Below, in pieces: positions 21,831 to 34,264 of a stretch of 64,000 nucleotides of DNA (positions are counted from its first letter, which is position 1; each line of letters starts with the position of its first letter). The translations under genes were made by a program, and so were the position numbers. Origin of the DNA: Alitta virens (lineage: Eukaryota > Annelida > Polychaeta > Phyllodocida > Nereididae); the NCBI GenBank assembly GCA_932294295.1, contig OW028581.1:15529162-15593161 (forward strand), read 5' to 3'. The notes under the pieces were generated by a model. It saw only the letters and a list, made by a program, of their open reading frames with translations. It was not told the origin of the DNA and did not search any database.

Positions 21831-22439
21831 CATTATCACACTTGGATCGCTGTATTCCTAACCACTTTTAAAATAATGTTGATGTCATCCCATTAATAAA
21901 GATTCATTGTATATCGTGTTTGGAAAGTATATGTACTGTACTGAGAGATACTAGGAAAATATCTGTCCATCTATCGATCTGTCGATCTATCGATATGTTG
22001 ATCTATCAGCACTGTTTTATTTATTTAATTTTCATCAAAGTTTGACGTCAAATGCTGAAATAGTATAGTACACGGCAATCTTTCAATATTGGATTTGACA
22101 AAATTTAATTCCCAGTTACTAGCCTGGAATCCTAATGCTTTAAAGTAAATTTAGAAATTAAATGGATTTCTCAAATCGTTTTACCAGATGTTTTTCTCAT
22201 TCTAATCCAGTTATTCCAAGTCTGCTGCATATTTACAGTATTATTATTCTTAAGCATAGCCTGGGGGATGGGCAAATTGTGAAACTGAGAGAGCAATAGA
22301 GATGGGATAGCGAAGAAAGAAAAGAGAATCGCAAAGCTTCAGCCGAGTAGAACTGAGAAAATCAGACACCAAGGTATAGTAGCTACAGGTTTTGAACAGT
22401 TTTTTTTAAAGGTTCTAGGTTTTGATTTCAAGACATTGG
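21831..22439. other. No gene recognised; short (GATC/TATC) stretch
   Basis: It contains a degenerate ATCTATCGATCTGTCGATC stretch near 21,965-22,005 and otherwise unassigned AT-rich DNA. Confidence 0.4.
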
Positions 22440-22633
22440 GTTTTGTCGGCAATAATCTATTGATGCACAATGTTAGATGTTATTGGCAGTGCCTTGTACT
22501 GCTTGTATGTTGACCAAAAATTGACCAAAAATTGCTACAAAAATTGCTACATGGGCCCAATGTTGACCCTATGTTGTGCCGCCATCGCCCGCATCGGGCC
22601 AGAGACCAGCCGATGTGACATGCTATCTGGGAA
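22440..22633. mobile_element. Probable member of the CCCAGATAGC MITE family
   Basis: The right end GACATGCTATCTGGG and interior GATGTTATTGGC, GTTGACC and CCGATGTGACA motifs resemble the 19,300 element. The left end is not clear. Confidence 0.4.
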
Positions 22634-22639
22634 GCCAAT

Positions 22640-23515
22640 TTCACATTGTCTGGATAATTCATAAAATACCAGACTTACGATTGAAATAATTTCCGATATG
22701 GCTCACATAGGTCAGAATAATGATTAAAAAAAAAAAATCATAAGGACATGCATCAGATAATGATATTCCATTCCTGCTTGAAGCCATATAAATTCTCTTG
22801 ATGATTTCCAGCAATTTTGTAATGTTCTTAAAGAATTTAATGTAGTGTCCTGTATGATAGTAAGTGTTGATTGCAAGAAAGGTATTAGAATTGACCTGCA
22901 TTACATTTTAAGGAGACTAAGGTAATGGTATATTCATTTTACTTCCAGAACCTTAAAAAGGTTTATCACATTACATTTTAGTTATAAAGTATTCATGTTA
23001 CTTCCACCATAATGCGAATAATCCTCAATGTTGCATGAAAAAATGTAAATATTCACAAATAAATGGAAACGGCATACAATATTTAGTGATATATTTTTTC
23101 TCCAAATAAATGGAGACACACATTATGCTTTTTTAGAAACTCACCTTTAGCTTAATGTGACACTATATTCTATTCATTGATGCAAAGGTTAGGCAGATAT
23201 ATGCCAATGAAATATGACATAGGCTACTACAGGAACACCACACGAGTCACTAATCTGTTTGACAGATCAGAGGAGGTGGGTGCGTAGAGCCCGGATTCCT
23301 CCTTATCTTTCGAGAAATTATAACCACGGCATATCAGCATTATCAGCTTACCTCATCCCAATCCTTATTCAATAATTAGTTGATTGGCACTAGTTTGGTG
23401 AAATTCAGCACACTAATATTTCCAAAGCGAGCAGAGAATCAAAATGGTGCCGTCAAAATGTCTAGCACACATGCCCGACCATTGTACGTAGCAGAGCGTT
23501 TTCTGCTGAGGGTAG
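22640..23515. other. No gene recognised
   Basis: A diverged duplication is visible: CATTACATTTTA occurs at 22,899 and 22,970, each near TATTCAT and TTACTTCCA. No coding similarity. Confidence 0.4.
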
Positions 23516-23738
23516 GGTTGGTGATTAGGGCTTTACGTCCTGTATTTCTGCACCTGATGGGCTAATTAGGACAGGCAGGGACCATGACAATGAGATGAAG
23601 GATGAAACAGCCATCCAACCTTGGCTCGACTGGGAATCGAACCCTACCTGTCACATCTGCCAAATCTCCCACGAGTGGAACCTGGGACCCAGCGGTTGGA
23701 AGCCCAGAGCGCTACCTCTGAGCTAGGCCCACGCCCTT
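23516..23738 (-). mobile_element. SINE family S1 copy with a 30-bp internal insertion
   Basis: The minus-strand head retains the A-box (TAGCTCAGAGG) and the body is intact. Extra text TACCTGTCACATCTGCCAAA plus about ten bases interrupts the B-box region, splitting GGGTTCGATTCC into two partial copies. It would not be expected to support normal pol III initiation. Confidence 0.85.
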
Positions 23739-24955
23739 TTCTGCTGAGGGGGAAGTCAGTTAGTCATATGCCTGACAGGCAAAGCAATCCAAAACCTTTA
23801 ATAGCTACTGATTGAACCCTGGCAGGCTGTTGATTCATAGCTTTGGGCATTGCTGACAATAGCAATTGACAAAGAGCTTAATAAGTCAACTGCTATTATT
23901 GACTCATGATTCAATTATCCTAATCTATGACTTGAAAAATTTGAAATGCGACTGTAACTAAGATCAATAGGAATGAAACACAAGTTTTATGCTTCTAAAA
24001 ATAATAATAAAAGCAAACAGTTAAAATGATACGAAAAAAAATAAAATAATAATATAGCAAACAGTTAAAGTGATAAAAAAATAAAAACAATTACAAATTA
24101 CAGTCTAAGATACAAGAAAGTTTTTTCACACTTAATAAATAAAAAATAATTGTGATAGACATACATTTGTTACATGAAGTTATACATATTGCCCGATATA
24201 AAAATAAAAATGATAACAATAAATTAGAATTGTACCAAAAAAAAGTGATTAAAATGATGATAGTAAAATTTTATTCCCAGATTGCGATGCTAGGTTAATC
24301 AATTTCAAATCAATATCTGGTTGTGCGATTGCTCAATAATTACCTATTTATGCCAGCCCAAACCACAGATGAAAGAAAAAGATAATTTAATTATAAAATG
24401 AAGATTAAAAGGTGCCAGTCATGTTCAGAATTTTCTTATTGAGTCATAGAATAGTATGTGAACTGTATTTTTAGATATGCTGGCCAATAATAAAGTGTCA
24501 TGCTGAGGTTAGGAAATGGCCACTGGTCTTCAGCAACTTGATTGTTCTTATCTTGTTAGTCATCCATACAGCAAGAATGCATCCTCTTTTTAAGCAGGAC
24601 AGTGCTGACACACCAGTCTTTATTTGTTTTCTTATTACAATATTATATTTTTTGAAAATGTAATATCAAGTTTATTGACCTGGTTGCAAACAATTATTAA
24701 AATTAAACTATTATTTTTGTTCCGACCAAGGAATTCACATCATGAATTGATAATGATTTAAAAAAATCCAAATCACACAAACACACGGCAAACATGATCC
24801 TTTGAGCAACTTTGATAATAATGTCAGATTTATATTCTGTCTGTTGTTGCAGGGCCGTATTAAGGCTTCCCTGGTGTTCCAAAATTTGGGGTCCCTGTGA
24901 ATTTTTAAACATGCATTCAGCCCTGTGAATTAAATTACATTCAGCCCTGTGTTAG
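23739..24955. other. AT-rich, no gene recognised
   Basis: A local duplication containing AGCAAACAGTTAAA occurs at about 24,012 and 24,057. No supported frame or RNA gene. Confidence 0.45.
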
Positions 24956-24959
24956 ATGT

Positions 24960-25125
24960 TTACCAAGGTTGCGAATTCTGCTTGGGGGGGGGGGGGGGGT
25001 GGGGCGGTTTGGAGCGGATACATCGCCCCCTACAAATTTATATTTCTTCAAATTCTTGTTGTGGTTCTGAGAGGTTTCATCCCACCTCCTCCCTACAAAA
25101 ATTTCAAATCTGCACCACTGGCGGT
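24960..25125. repeat. G-tract repeat related to 15,300-15,425
   Basis: A long G run, then GCGGATACATCGCCCCCTAC and CCACCTCCTCCCTACAAA, ending in CACCACTGGCGG. Shared style and motifs suggest the same repeat family as the C-tract element near 15.3 kb. Confidence 0.4.
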
Positions 25126-25130
25126 GAATC

Positions 25131-25607
25131 CAGGTGAATTCGGTGCAGCACGAATTCGGCGCCACTGAATTCACCTACATTGACTGGTCAAAAATAGTGA
25201 ATTCGGCGAGGTGAATTCGGTGCGATTATAAATGAGTGAATTCGTCGCCATATATATAGAAATTGTTAGATAGATCTACACTGTTAAAGTCACTGCATGC
25301 CTATATCTGCTATATTATAAGAAAATATAACCATTTTCAATTGAATTTATTTGGCAGGGGACTGTGGCAGATCTGCTTTGGCCGCGCAGCAAGGGCAATT
25401 AATCAGCAGCGGCCGGCAAATAACCCCCTCCCCCCTCCCGATTTCTGCAAACTTTTTGTTAAATCTACTTCTCTTACCTTTTCCCTGATTCCTTATTAAT
25501 TAAAAGCCTCGCCGAATTCACTCTTGTGGTTTGCCGAATTCACTTTTTTTCTCGCGCAAAATTCATCATTTTTCCGGAGCCGAATTTGCAATGCACCGAA
25601 TTCACCA
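25131..25607. mobile_element. Inverted-repeat element iterating GGTGAATTCGG, longer copy
   Basis: The left end GGTGAATTCGGTGCA pairs with the right end TGCACCGAATTCACC. Inside, GAATTCGGCG, GAATTCGGTG and complements recur about a dozen times, making an unusual cluster of GAATTC palindromes. The first 145 bp are repeated almost exactly in the next element. Confidence 0.7.
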
Positions 25608-25635
25608 GTTACCATATACGATTCCATTACGATTC

Positions 25636-25822
25636 CAGGTGAATTCGGTGCAGCACGAATTCGGCGCCACTGAATTCAGCTACATTGACTAGTCAAAAAT
25701 AGTGAATTCGGCGAGGTGAATTTGGTGCGATTATAAATGAGTGAATTCGTCGCCATATATATAGAAATTGTTAGATAGAATTCTTGTGGTTTGCCGAATT
25801 TGCAATGCGCCGAATTCACCAG
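25636..25822. mobile_element. Internally deleted sibling of the preceding element
   Basis: It shares the first 145 bp with 25,131-25,275, including GCGCCACTGAATTCA and GCCATATATATAGAAATTG, then jumps to the same right end (GCGCCGAATTCACCAG). It is about 187 bp long against 477 bp. The two lie only 28 bp apart in direct orientation. Confidence 0.7.
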
Positions 25823-27221
25823 TTACCCTGGCCGTCACCCAAGAGATCACATAAATCTGGTTGTTTGCTATAGGTGACCTGTAGAGGCCGTTCCAAAAAA
25901 GAAAATTGGACATTAAAATGACATTAATGCTTTAAATGTACAAAGGAAATTGTCATTACAACTAAATTGGAGACTCGGAGTAACTTGGATGTTCTTTTGT
26001 TAAAGACCTGTTTAACATTTATATATAACTGGTGGATGGAGCACCATAAGCAGCCTGCTGTGCGCATATGAGGATGCCTGTTGTCAGCACATTAAATACA
26101 GATATTACAAATTTATTATTGTGAAGCAGTCAGTCCAGGGAGCCAATTTATGTTTTTGAGGAGTTTTTTGTGAATTTCTAGCTACCTGTTGAGAATAGTA
26201 CTTAAAAGAATAAAAAGGGTCACAGAGGCCTGATGCTAAAATTTTTCTTGACATATATATGTTTTTTTTTATAACTTCCCTAGTGGGAAGCTATATTGTT
26301 ATTTTATGATTTGTTATTAGGCTTGCCACAGCCAAAACCTTCATAATAGGTAATATAGACACCTGCTGGCAGCTTCTAAATGCTAATTAACTTAGAACTA
26401 ATTCCGGCCCCATTGAGAATATAAAACTTTACCAGAAATTGGATCGCTTAGAATATAACACTTTGAGCTATATCCTGACCTTTTTCAACTTATTATTCTG
26501 GGCAAATGAAATATAAATAGTGGCTCAAGGTGCCCCACTATCTGCTAACTCCCTTGTATTATGTTCCACAATTAATGTAATACTTGATGGGATGAGTCAC
26601 ATCATCTTAGATAACTTTTGTTGCCTCTGACAAACACTATTTTCTGCGAATGTTGACTAATCTTTGTACAACGAATGGTTGTCAATTTGGTAATAACTAA
26701 GATTAATAATAAAGTCAAATTTTTATTTTTTTTTTGTTTTTTAGGGGGTAAATTTTGATTTTCAACGTCATATGTAATCTATACTCATGTGAGATACAGT
26801 TAAAGACTAAATTATAAAGTAAGAGAATGACCAATATAATATTAATTGAATAAAAACATTTCTTCATGTCATCTTCATTATATAATATTTATCTAACAAA
26901 GACTAATTAGTTATGTAGTGAGCAACTTTCTAGAAAAGGATTTAACTCAAATAAAAAGTCACCATCCTCTGCTTTATTCTTAAGATAATTAAAAAAATTA
27001 TGAGAATAGTTCTGAAGTTATGATTGCAACATTATCTTACAGTATAAATTCAAGAGTTCCCACCTAAAATACTGCATGTTCCCTCAAAGGTGTTGCCACC
27101 GTCACACAGACGTATTCATACAGACGTATTCTAGCCACAGTGGTAGCCCCATGTGATTGGCTTGCATTGTGCTTAAGCCAGTCCCAAACCCATGTATTGA
27201 AAAACCTCGGGGTTCGCACTT
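25823..27221. other. No gene recognised
   Basis: AT-rich, with poly-T near 26,725 and a direct repeat CAGACGTATTC at about 27,107 and 27,121. No supported coding or RNA feature. Confidence 0.45.
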
Positions 27222-27235
27222 CACCTGGCGATTGT

Positions 27236-27354
27236 GGGTGTATGGGTGATTAGGGCTTTACGTCCTGTATTTCTGCAGCTGATGGGCTAATTAGGACAGG
27301 CAGGGACCATGGCAATGAGACGAAGGATGAAACAGCCATCCAACTTAGGCTCGA
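27236..27354 (-). mobile_element. 5'-truncated SINE S1 with 14-bp target duplication
   Basis: Only the non-tRNA body and tail are present. It is flanked by CACCTGGCGATTGT at 27222-27235 and again at 27355-27368, so this is a genuine truncated insertion and not a later deletion. Confidence 0.9.
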
Positions 27355-27368
27355 CACCTGGCGATTGT

Positions 27369-29165
27369 AAACAAACTAAAACGAGTCGAGCCAAATTAAA
27401 TTTCTTGTCAAACACTTAGCTACAATGGCACTTACAAATCAATACAGTTCCCTAGATTACCCGAAGTCAGCATCAGCTTTTCCTAAAAAAGTTGAACATT
27501 GAATCTGATAGGCGGAAGTCCGTCTATGTTTTGATGAACTACGCATGTGCAACAAGGGTTCGTGATGTCACCATTGCTGTGCACGTGGGTTCGTCAAAGT
27601 GGCGGGAATCAACAAAGATCTTTATTATTGACCCCTGGTAATTGACATGATTGAGATGGTCCATGGTGAGCTGGCCCACAAACGACCTTGAGTCACCCTG
27701 TCCTGCCTTACAAGATTAGGGGCCATCTCAAATGTTAGCTATTCCTTTAAGACAAATAAAAAGAAAGAATGATAAAAAAAAAACCTTTTCTGTACAAATG
27801 TTTTTGCAATGATAAATTGGCTTCACAAGCCGTCAGTGTAATTGCAATGAGCATGACAGGTTAAGTTAAATGAATACCTAATCATGTTTATCGAAGCCAT
27901 CAATAAAATGGCACTGATTGCACTTAGCATCTAGATGAAAAGGTGTCAGGCTGAATTGCTTTTTATGTTCAATAATTACATTTTTGCACCCCCCCCCCCC
28001 CTCCAGCTTTTTTTGTTTAAAAAAGCAGCAGGTGGAGCTCACTAGTCTTGTCACGAATAAAGGAAAAAAGAAGAAGAATATCTTTGACCTACATTTCTTT
28101 TAAAGTGAAGCAATTAAATCCGACACAATTTCAACTTGGAAGTTCCACACTTTAGAGTTTGCCGTAATTTCCATTGAAATCAAATTGCACCAACGGTGAA
28201 AAAATATATTATTATTGCAAAGATAGGAAATTAAGTCTTGTGGACATGTATTTTGAATCCTACTATAGTGTGAGGAAGACAAGTACTTTACACCAAATAA
28301 TTGTCTGAATGTACTTGAATAGAAATATTATTTTTTGAGATTACCCCCTCCCAGCACAGGTCTTGTGATCAGCCAAGCGTAACAAGCAGCTGTGCAACAT
28401 ACAGATCCAATTAGTGGTAATTTTAGAAAATATGGATATAATCAATGGTGACTAATCAGTATCATCACGTACAAAGTAGTGGCAATGAATAAACGTGAAA
28501 GTTCAGGTGCATGGATTCCCCATGGTTTTTCAATAGGATGGTTTCAGACTGCCTTGCCGGCCCTGCCAGCTGTGCTTTTTGGTCGTTGCGTGAGTGCTTC
28601 CTTATTTATAGCAGTCCAGATCAAGGACCCAAGCTACAAAAAGATAAACATAGCCATGCTCGGTTGCACCAGTCATTTAGTGGCAGTGTAACTGGTCTGA
28701 CTCGCTATAGCTGTAGCTAGATGTGGAGATGTAGTTTGGAGACCATCAAGAGACCTGATCACCAATGTTTACTGGGGGGGGGGGGGGGATCTAGGCAGCA
28801 TCAGCAGTGACTTTCAAAGTATCCATCACTGGCTAACAATGAGTAGGACGATATGGCTAGCGGTCAGGGCAGACATATCATAAGCAACAATCATTACATC
28901 AACAACATCAACAACATCAACAACCCACCCCAGCCCAATGATAACCGGACACAAATATATCAAGTCCTGGACCTCCTTGTGGCTAGTTTCATGACATTAC
29001 GGGTGAAGATCTGTTCTAACTGCGAAGTATTCGAGTTTGGGAAATAATTCAGAATCTAACTACCTACCTACTTCCTCAACATATGAGGTATTGGTATAAC
29101 AGAGAAGACGTGGAACACCATAGCAAATACAGGAAATGTTGCATGTGCCGGTAGAGGACACTTCC
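27369..29165. other. No gene recognised; two homopolymer tracts
   Basis: It contains a C tract near 27,990 and a G tract near 28,775. Short open frames (60-70 codons) overlap each other in several phases and show no family similarity. Confidence 0.4.
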
Positions 29166-29169
29166 AGTG

Positions 29170-29455
29170 ATTTGTAATAGTTATATCCCAAATAGGAGGG
29201 AGTTACCTATCAATTTTGTTGGTTATATCCTATAAACAACGAAAATGTTAACTCCTGACTATGAGGGATATAGCTAACTTATTCTCCATTAGGCATATTT
29301 ACTAATTTGTCTGATTGTTCGTTTGTTTTTACTGCCTTTGTAACGCAAGACAAGGTCAGTTTGCGCTCGGGAGGGAGTTTAACTCACATTTTCATTGGTT
29401 AGTGCCCGCTCAGAACAATAGGAATACAGTCTAAGTGGAGTATAACTCTGATTAA
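29170..29455. repeat. Dispersed repeat R1, second locus
   Basis: It matches 18,255-18,545 in order: TTTGTAATAGTTATAT, a GTTGGTTATATCC block, TTACTAATTTGTCTGATTG, GTTTGCGCTCGGGAGGGAG and GTGGAGTATAACTCTG. Confidence 0.65.
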
Positions 29456-29869
29456 TCAGTTAATCTTGTATAATCTATCAGGTTCAGCATCTAGTACCAA
29501 TGCTTCTCTTGGCAACTGAATCACTGAATCACCCAAGGCTGTACAAAGTAATAGACATAAACACCAGGAAACAACTTTGAAAAGCTAAAATACAATTACT
29601 GTGTGTTGGTAAATGTTCATATCACTCCAACTTTTATTGCACATTTTATAATATGGCAAATTCTGAAATTTGAAATGGACAACTTTTAAGTTAGAGACGG
29701 CATGCAAGGCCAGCATGTGTTTTAGATTCCAAGTGGAATTATATTGAGATGGTCATGCTGACCACAGCTTCAAAATGAGACTCATATTTATGTCTAGTTT
29801 GTAATCAAGAAAACACGTACCTTGGTATGCCATTAAAGCAATTAAAGTATCAAGCCGAATTCATCATTT

Positions 29870-30299
29870 AGTCAAAGCCCTGAATATTAGACAAAGATGT
29901 ACTTATTTTACAATAGTATTAATGTTTAAATGTATACATGGTCTCTGTTCTAATTATTTATGCGACAGCATTACAATGCAATTTGATGTCTCTGGCTTGT
30001 CGACTCGAAGCCATCCTATGAATGTCTATGTGCCAAGATCAAACTGTGACTTATGCTATTTACTGGAACTCTTTACCTGACAAAATGAAGGACATTAATG
30101 ATTTTAATTCTTTCAAAAAAGCACTTAAAGTTTATATTTTAATGTAAATCTTATGCTTTTATATTATTTTGCTTATTTTACTTTTAGCTTTTTATTTTTA
30201 TTTTTATATTTATGTTGATGTTCTTAACAGGGTCCACATGAAAAACAGTTTAACTGATTGTATACACCCTGTGTAAATATGTTCAATAAATAAATAAAT
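29870..30299 (+). pseudogene. LINE 3' end: reverse-transcriptase C-terminus plus 3' UTR
   Basis: One frame reads VLMFKCIHGLCSNYLCDS and later STRSHPMNVYVPRSN; after a frameshift near 30,058 the next frame reads WNSLPDKMKDINDFNSFKKA and stops at 30145-30147. This order (helix with the -R-Y motif, TRS, VPR, WNSLP, FKK-LK) is the standard C-terminal tail of L2/CR1-like LINE ORF2 proteins. The 3' UTR ends in an (AATA)n-type tail at about 30,283-30,299. Everything upstream, including the catalytic palm, is absent, as expected for 5'-truncated insertion. Confidence 0.8.
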
Positions 30300-30789
30300 T
30301 TGACAAAGTTATTCATGATGACTTAATGTTGACCTTGAAGGCAATTCTACCCACTAAAAAAAATACAAAAACTAGAGTGGGCATGTAATTCTCAAAACTC
30401 ACTAGGGAACCACCTCTTGACTTAGCTGTATATAATCACCGCATGGATTAGTCAGAGCCTTAAAATGGGGAACTGATTTGATTTTGTGACCTTCAGAATC
30501 AGCGGTTTCTTTCTAGAGATTTAGTCACTATTCTAACACACAAAAAGGTCATCTAACTTTGGGAATTTCCATATCATTATTTGTCAAAGTAAGCTTTGGT
30601 CTTACCATGTGACAGTGATCGGCAATAAGGGCTTATCTCACTATTGGGAATTATTAAGACCATCCTGACAGAAAACAGATCCAAATGGCAGTTGAAGGTC
30701 CTGAACCTGTTTAAAGGGCAACGATGCTAACACAGTGAGGGAAGACCTCAAAAAGTCATGCAGCTGAGCTTGTAATTTTCGTGGTATTC

Positions 30790-30883
30790 TGTGTGCACAC
30801 GGTTTTACAGTCTTCCTACCTACCTGAATCTACTTGATGCTGAAAAATTATGAGTGCACACACTTCGAGGGCTGCACTTCCAA

Positions 30884-30937
<54 letters not shown>
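30790..30937 (+). mobile_element. SINE S2 3' end with (TATC)n tail
   Basis: CGAGGGCTGCACTTCCAATA directly precedes about 12 copies of TATC, the same order as the 3' end of the full S2 copy at 40,400 (AGGGCTGCGCTTGCCATATG then TATCTATCTA). Confidence 0.7.
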
Positions 30938-31166
30938 ATGTTATCACTGATTGATTAAATCATTGCCAATAAAAGCCATGTTACTCATTTTCAATGATGT
31001 GAAATGGTGATAGTAGGTAGTGTATGGTCCAAACTGAAAATTTTTCAACGGGAAAAAATGCCAGGCTACCTCAAACCCCAGTGTCAAACACACTTTGTTC
31101 AATGCAAACTTTACAGTTATGCCTGTTTAACATAATACAACTGAATACATGTAGCTGACCCATCGC

Positions 31167-31480
31167 AATAGTGGATTTTCAAATTTCTTGATATTCCACC
31201 AGGTGGCATCGACAGAATACTGCAATTCTATTGGCTGAAAAGTCCCCACCCTTGACTGTGATTGGTTGAAGCAAAGTGCATCCTAGCGGTAGTATTTTCA
31301 GTGCATTTCAGTGTGCATTTTACATCTTATCGTTCGGTTGATTTTTGTTATTTTCCTGAGAAAGTTATATTTATTGAATAGCTAAGTTATGATCTCCTTT
31401 TTCTGAAAAGCAAAATGAGTAATGAGAGGAGAAGAAAGACTCATGTCTTGTTGAATTCAGGGCTGCTCAGTGAAAAGACT
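31167..31480 (+). repeat. Dispersed repeat R2, plus-strand copy
   Basis: About 315 bp that match 38,018-38,345 in reverse orientation. Shared blocks include AATAGTGGATTTTC, CCACCAGGTGG, CTGTGATTGGTTGAA and GGGCTGCTCAGTGAAAAGAC. It carries a CCAAT-type box (GATTGG). No coding potential. The family is not identified. Confidence 0.75.
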
Positions 31481-32619
31481 CTACTCTGACCATTCAATCA
31501 CAAATTGAGTGATATACTGTGATGATGGATAAATTAATGTTCTGGGCTAGCTCTTCAGCTTGTCTGTAGGCAGTAAAGAAATAAGAAAGAAAGCTTGACA
31601 GACTGACAGATAGACAGATAGAATGACATCAAGAAGGAGAGAGAGAACAAGAAAAGAAACAAAAAACAAAACAGGAACAGTGCTTTGAAGAAGACCATCT
31701 TATACTCTTGATAAAACAAGGCTAACCAAAGAAGTTCTTAATGCAGAGATCGTGTTCATGTCTTCTCTAAAGCAGCCACTAAGGTCGGATCTACTCTTGA
31801 CAATCTCCCCCAGCGATCTGCAGAGGTCGACAAAATCATATATCATGACTCTCATAATAATCCCTCGTATTTAATTGACGATCATATTAAGAAAGAACTT
31901 GTTTTGTTTCAAGATGTAAATACAATCAAATCAATCATGGGTATTTAATTTTTTTAATTTCACTTCAAGAACAGACAAGCTGATGCCATAATGGATGTTG
32001 GCTCCCGTGTGATACAGTTGAGCATTGGTGAAGTCTAAAGGCAAGCAAATAAAGAATATTGATGTTAATATGTCAAAAGATTAATAAAATAACTGAAAGC
32101 CATGTTTTGTGTATGAGCAATAATGAAAAGCCATGTCAGTGCTCAAATGAGTTTTAAATGACATCAACTGAATGCTGGTTTGGACATAAACAATTATACA
32201 ATAGTGTTTGCATATCTTTCAGAGCAATGACACTTCGAGGCTAAACAATGTTACTGATCTACCGGATGAGTGGGATCAATCATTTGCCTCTGCATAGACA
32301 CTGAGTACAATGTTCTACCAATGTTCGTAGGATAGGAATTTAGAGACATTTTGGGAAGTTGCAAGGGTTTAAAACCAAGATTGTTTAAGTCTATGTGCAA
32401 CTTGACAGATTAGAAATAGTCCTTTTTGTTAATAGGGTAATACCAGCTATAGAATTTACTATATTTGTAATGCCCAAAATAAATTCCAACTTGCCTATGT
32501 CCAGAAACTATAACATGACAAAGGAAAGGTGAAGTCAAAAGATGTCACTCACTGCTGACAATGCATTGCATGCACGCTGAACAGTGATGTCACAACAGCG
32601 TATTACATTGTCAACGTGA
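31481..32619. other. No gene recognised; one S2 SINE scrap
   Basis: 32,263-32,312 (minus) matches the S2 body (TGTACTCAGTGTCTATGC then GAGGCAA). The rest is AT-rich with a purine-rich stretch at about 31,570-31,680. Confidence 0.45.
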
Positions 32620-32990
32620 TTTAAAGGTGCACTGTCTGTCAAATTTGCACATTAAAATAATGATATAAATCAATACTGCCTTCTTGTCTCATGAGATTTT
32701 TCACCATTACATACTCACTTTAGCGCAACAATTTAGTTTTAATTTACAATAAATAATATAAATATTGGTTTTTCACAATACTAAACCATGGTGATGATGT
32801 CATTTCCATTGTGTTTCCAATTTTTTGGTCTGGATTTTCTCTCAATGTATAATTAATCTTTTAAGTAATTAAATGTCTTATAAAATCATTAATTCACACA
32901 AATTTAGTGTGCCTTGATTAATAAAGGTAATTTTCAACTGTTTGACAAAATCTAAGAAATTGCAAATTTGACAGACAGTGCAACTTTAAA
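32620..32990. mobile_element. MITE with 30-bp TIRs and TTAA termini (piggyBac-like signature)
   Basis: The left TIR (32620-32649, TTTAAAGGTGCACTGTCTGT...) and right TIR (32961-32990) differ by one base. TTAA lies immediately outside AGGTGCACTG on the left and outside AGTTGCACTG on the right, consistent with the TTAA target duplication of piggyBac-type transposons. The 311-bp interior is AT-rich and noncoding. Confidence 0.7.
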
Positions 32991-33099
32991 GAAGAGCTTG
33001 ATATAGGAAACGGAGGAAAATGCACTTGTTTGTATTTTAAATTGATCATTTGAATATATAAAGTGATGTACAAAAAAAAATTGATTAGGTTCGATAGTT

Positions 33100-33390
33100 A
33101 TGATGACTTATTTTAGTGTTATTATTTTATTTTGCCTATTGTTACGTTTCATGATTCTGAAATATTATTTCATAAATTCACACATGTGAATAAGTAATAA
33201 ACTTTCCGACTGATTAGAAAAGCTTCATATTGGAGCATGTTTTGATTTTCCAATGAAGAATCTGTAAAAAAACTAATTCAATTTCATAATCATGAACAAT
33301 CATTTTATTATTATTTTTATTTGGCCTGTTGTTATGCGTTACATGATTCTTAGATGATATCATAAATTCACATGACAGTCAATTGTCAGA
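33100..33390. repeat. Two diverged 70-bp direct repeats
   Basis: TTATTTTGCCTATTGTTACG followed by CATGATTCTGAAATATTATT... at about 33,128 corresponds to TTATTTGGCCTGTTGTTATG followed by CATGATTCTTAGATGATATC at about 33,318. Both lead into ATAAATTCACA. Confidence 0.5.
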
Positions 33391-33510
33391 CATGTAGTTG
33401 CAGCCACAAAAAATACATTAAAAGCTGTTCATAAATATATTCAGTTACAGTGCGAAGTCAATTTACGAAATAGAGACATGAGCTTATTTTTCTTACACAA
33501 CAAATAACTT

Positions 33511-33630
33511 ATCAAAATGTGAAGTCAAATATTTGTATCAAAATGTGAAATAAAATATTTGAATATCATATTGTGAAATAAAATATTTGAATATCAAATT
33601 GTGAAATAAAATATTTGAATATCAAATTGT
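33511..33630. repeat. Four tandem copies of a 31-bp AT-rich unit
   Basis: The unit AAATATTTGAATATCAAATT GTGAAATAA recurs with a period of 31-32 bp and few changes. Confidence 0.8.
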
Positions 33631-34264
33631 CTCAGCTTATTTAATTATAATTGGTAACTAATTGTATAATTGACATGTTATAGTTTTTCTTCATTAAAAT
33701 TACATATGCAAAACTACACATTTTTGACATCTACCCGACTGCGTTACGAATCGTGCCTGGCAGTGTTCGCGTTAATTAGCACAAAACAGCGTGGTTCATG
33801 CAATTAAATTGAGAGATGATTTGATAAGTGAAGATGTAATATGAATATAATAAAACAAGGAGAGTCTGCATTTTCCCTAGTGTATCAGGTAAAAAGTTAG
33901 AAAACAACCTGGTGGGCTGGTGGCTATTCTACTATTTGGTCATCTGAGGGTCGTTTGCTGTTTAAAAAGAAAGTTGTAATTCAGTGATTCTTAAGAGACC
34001 TTTCCAAACTAAAAACTTATTATTTTAAACAAGCTTTTATAGACTTTTGTCATTCAAATGGATTTTGTTGATGAGTAGTCTTGTCCGTGTCTATACTGGG
34101 GACAGTAGTTAGGAGTGTAAATGATTAACATAGTGTTAACTGTAAACCCCATCTCATCATTACATTATCCATGAGTTGGACTGTTTAAGCATTTCATTGT
34201 TTAGTAACTTTTTCTGTGTACGTCGCATCAGTTTCTATGCCAATGAAAGCGGAGTAAATGTCCA

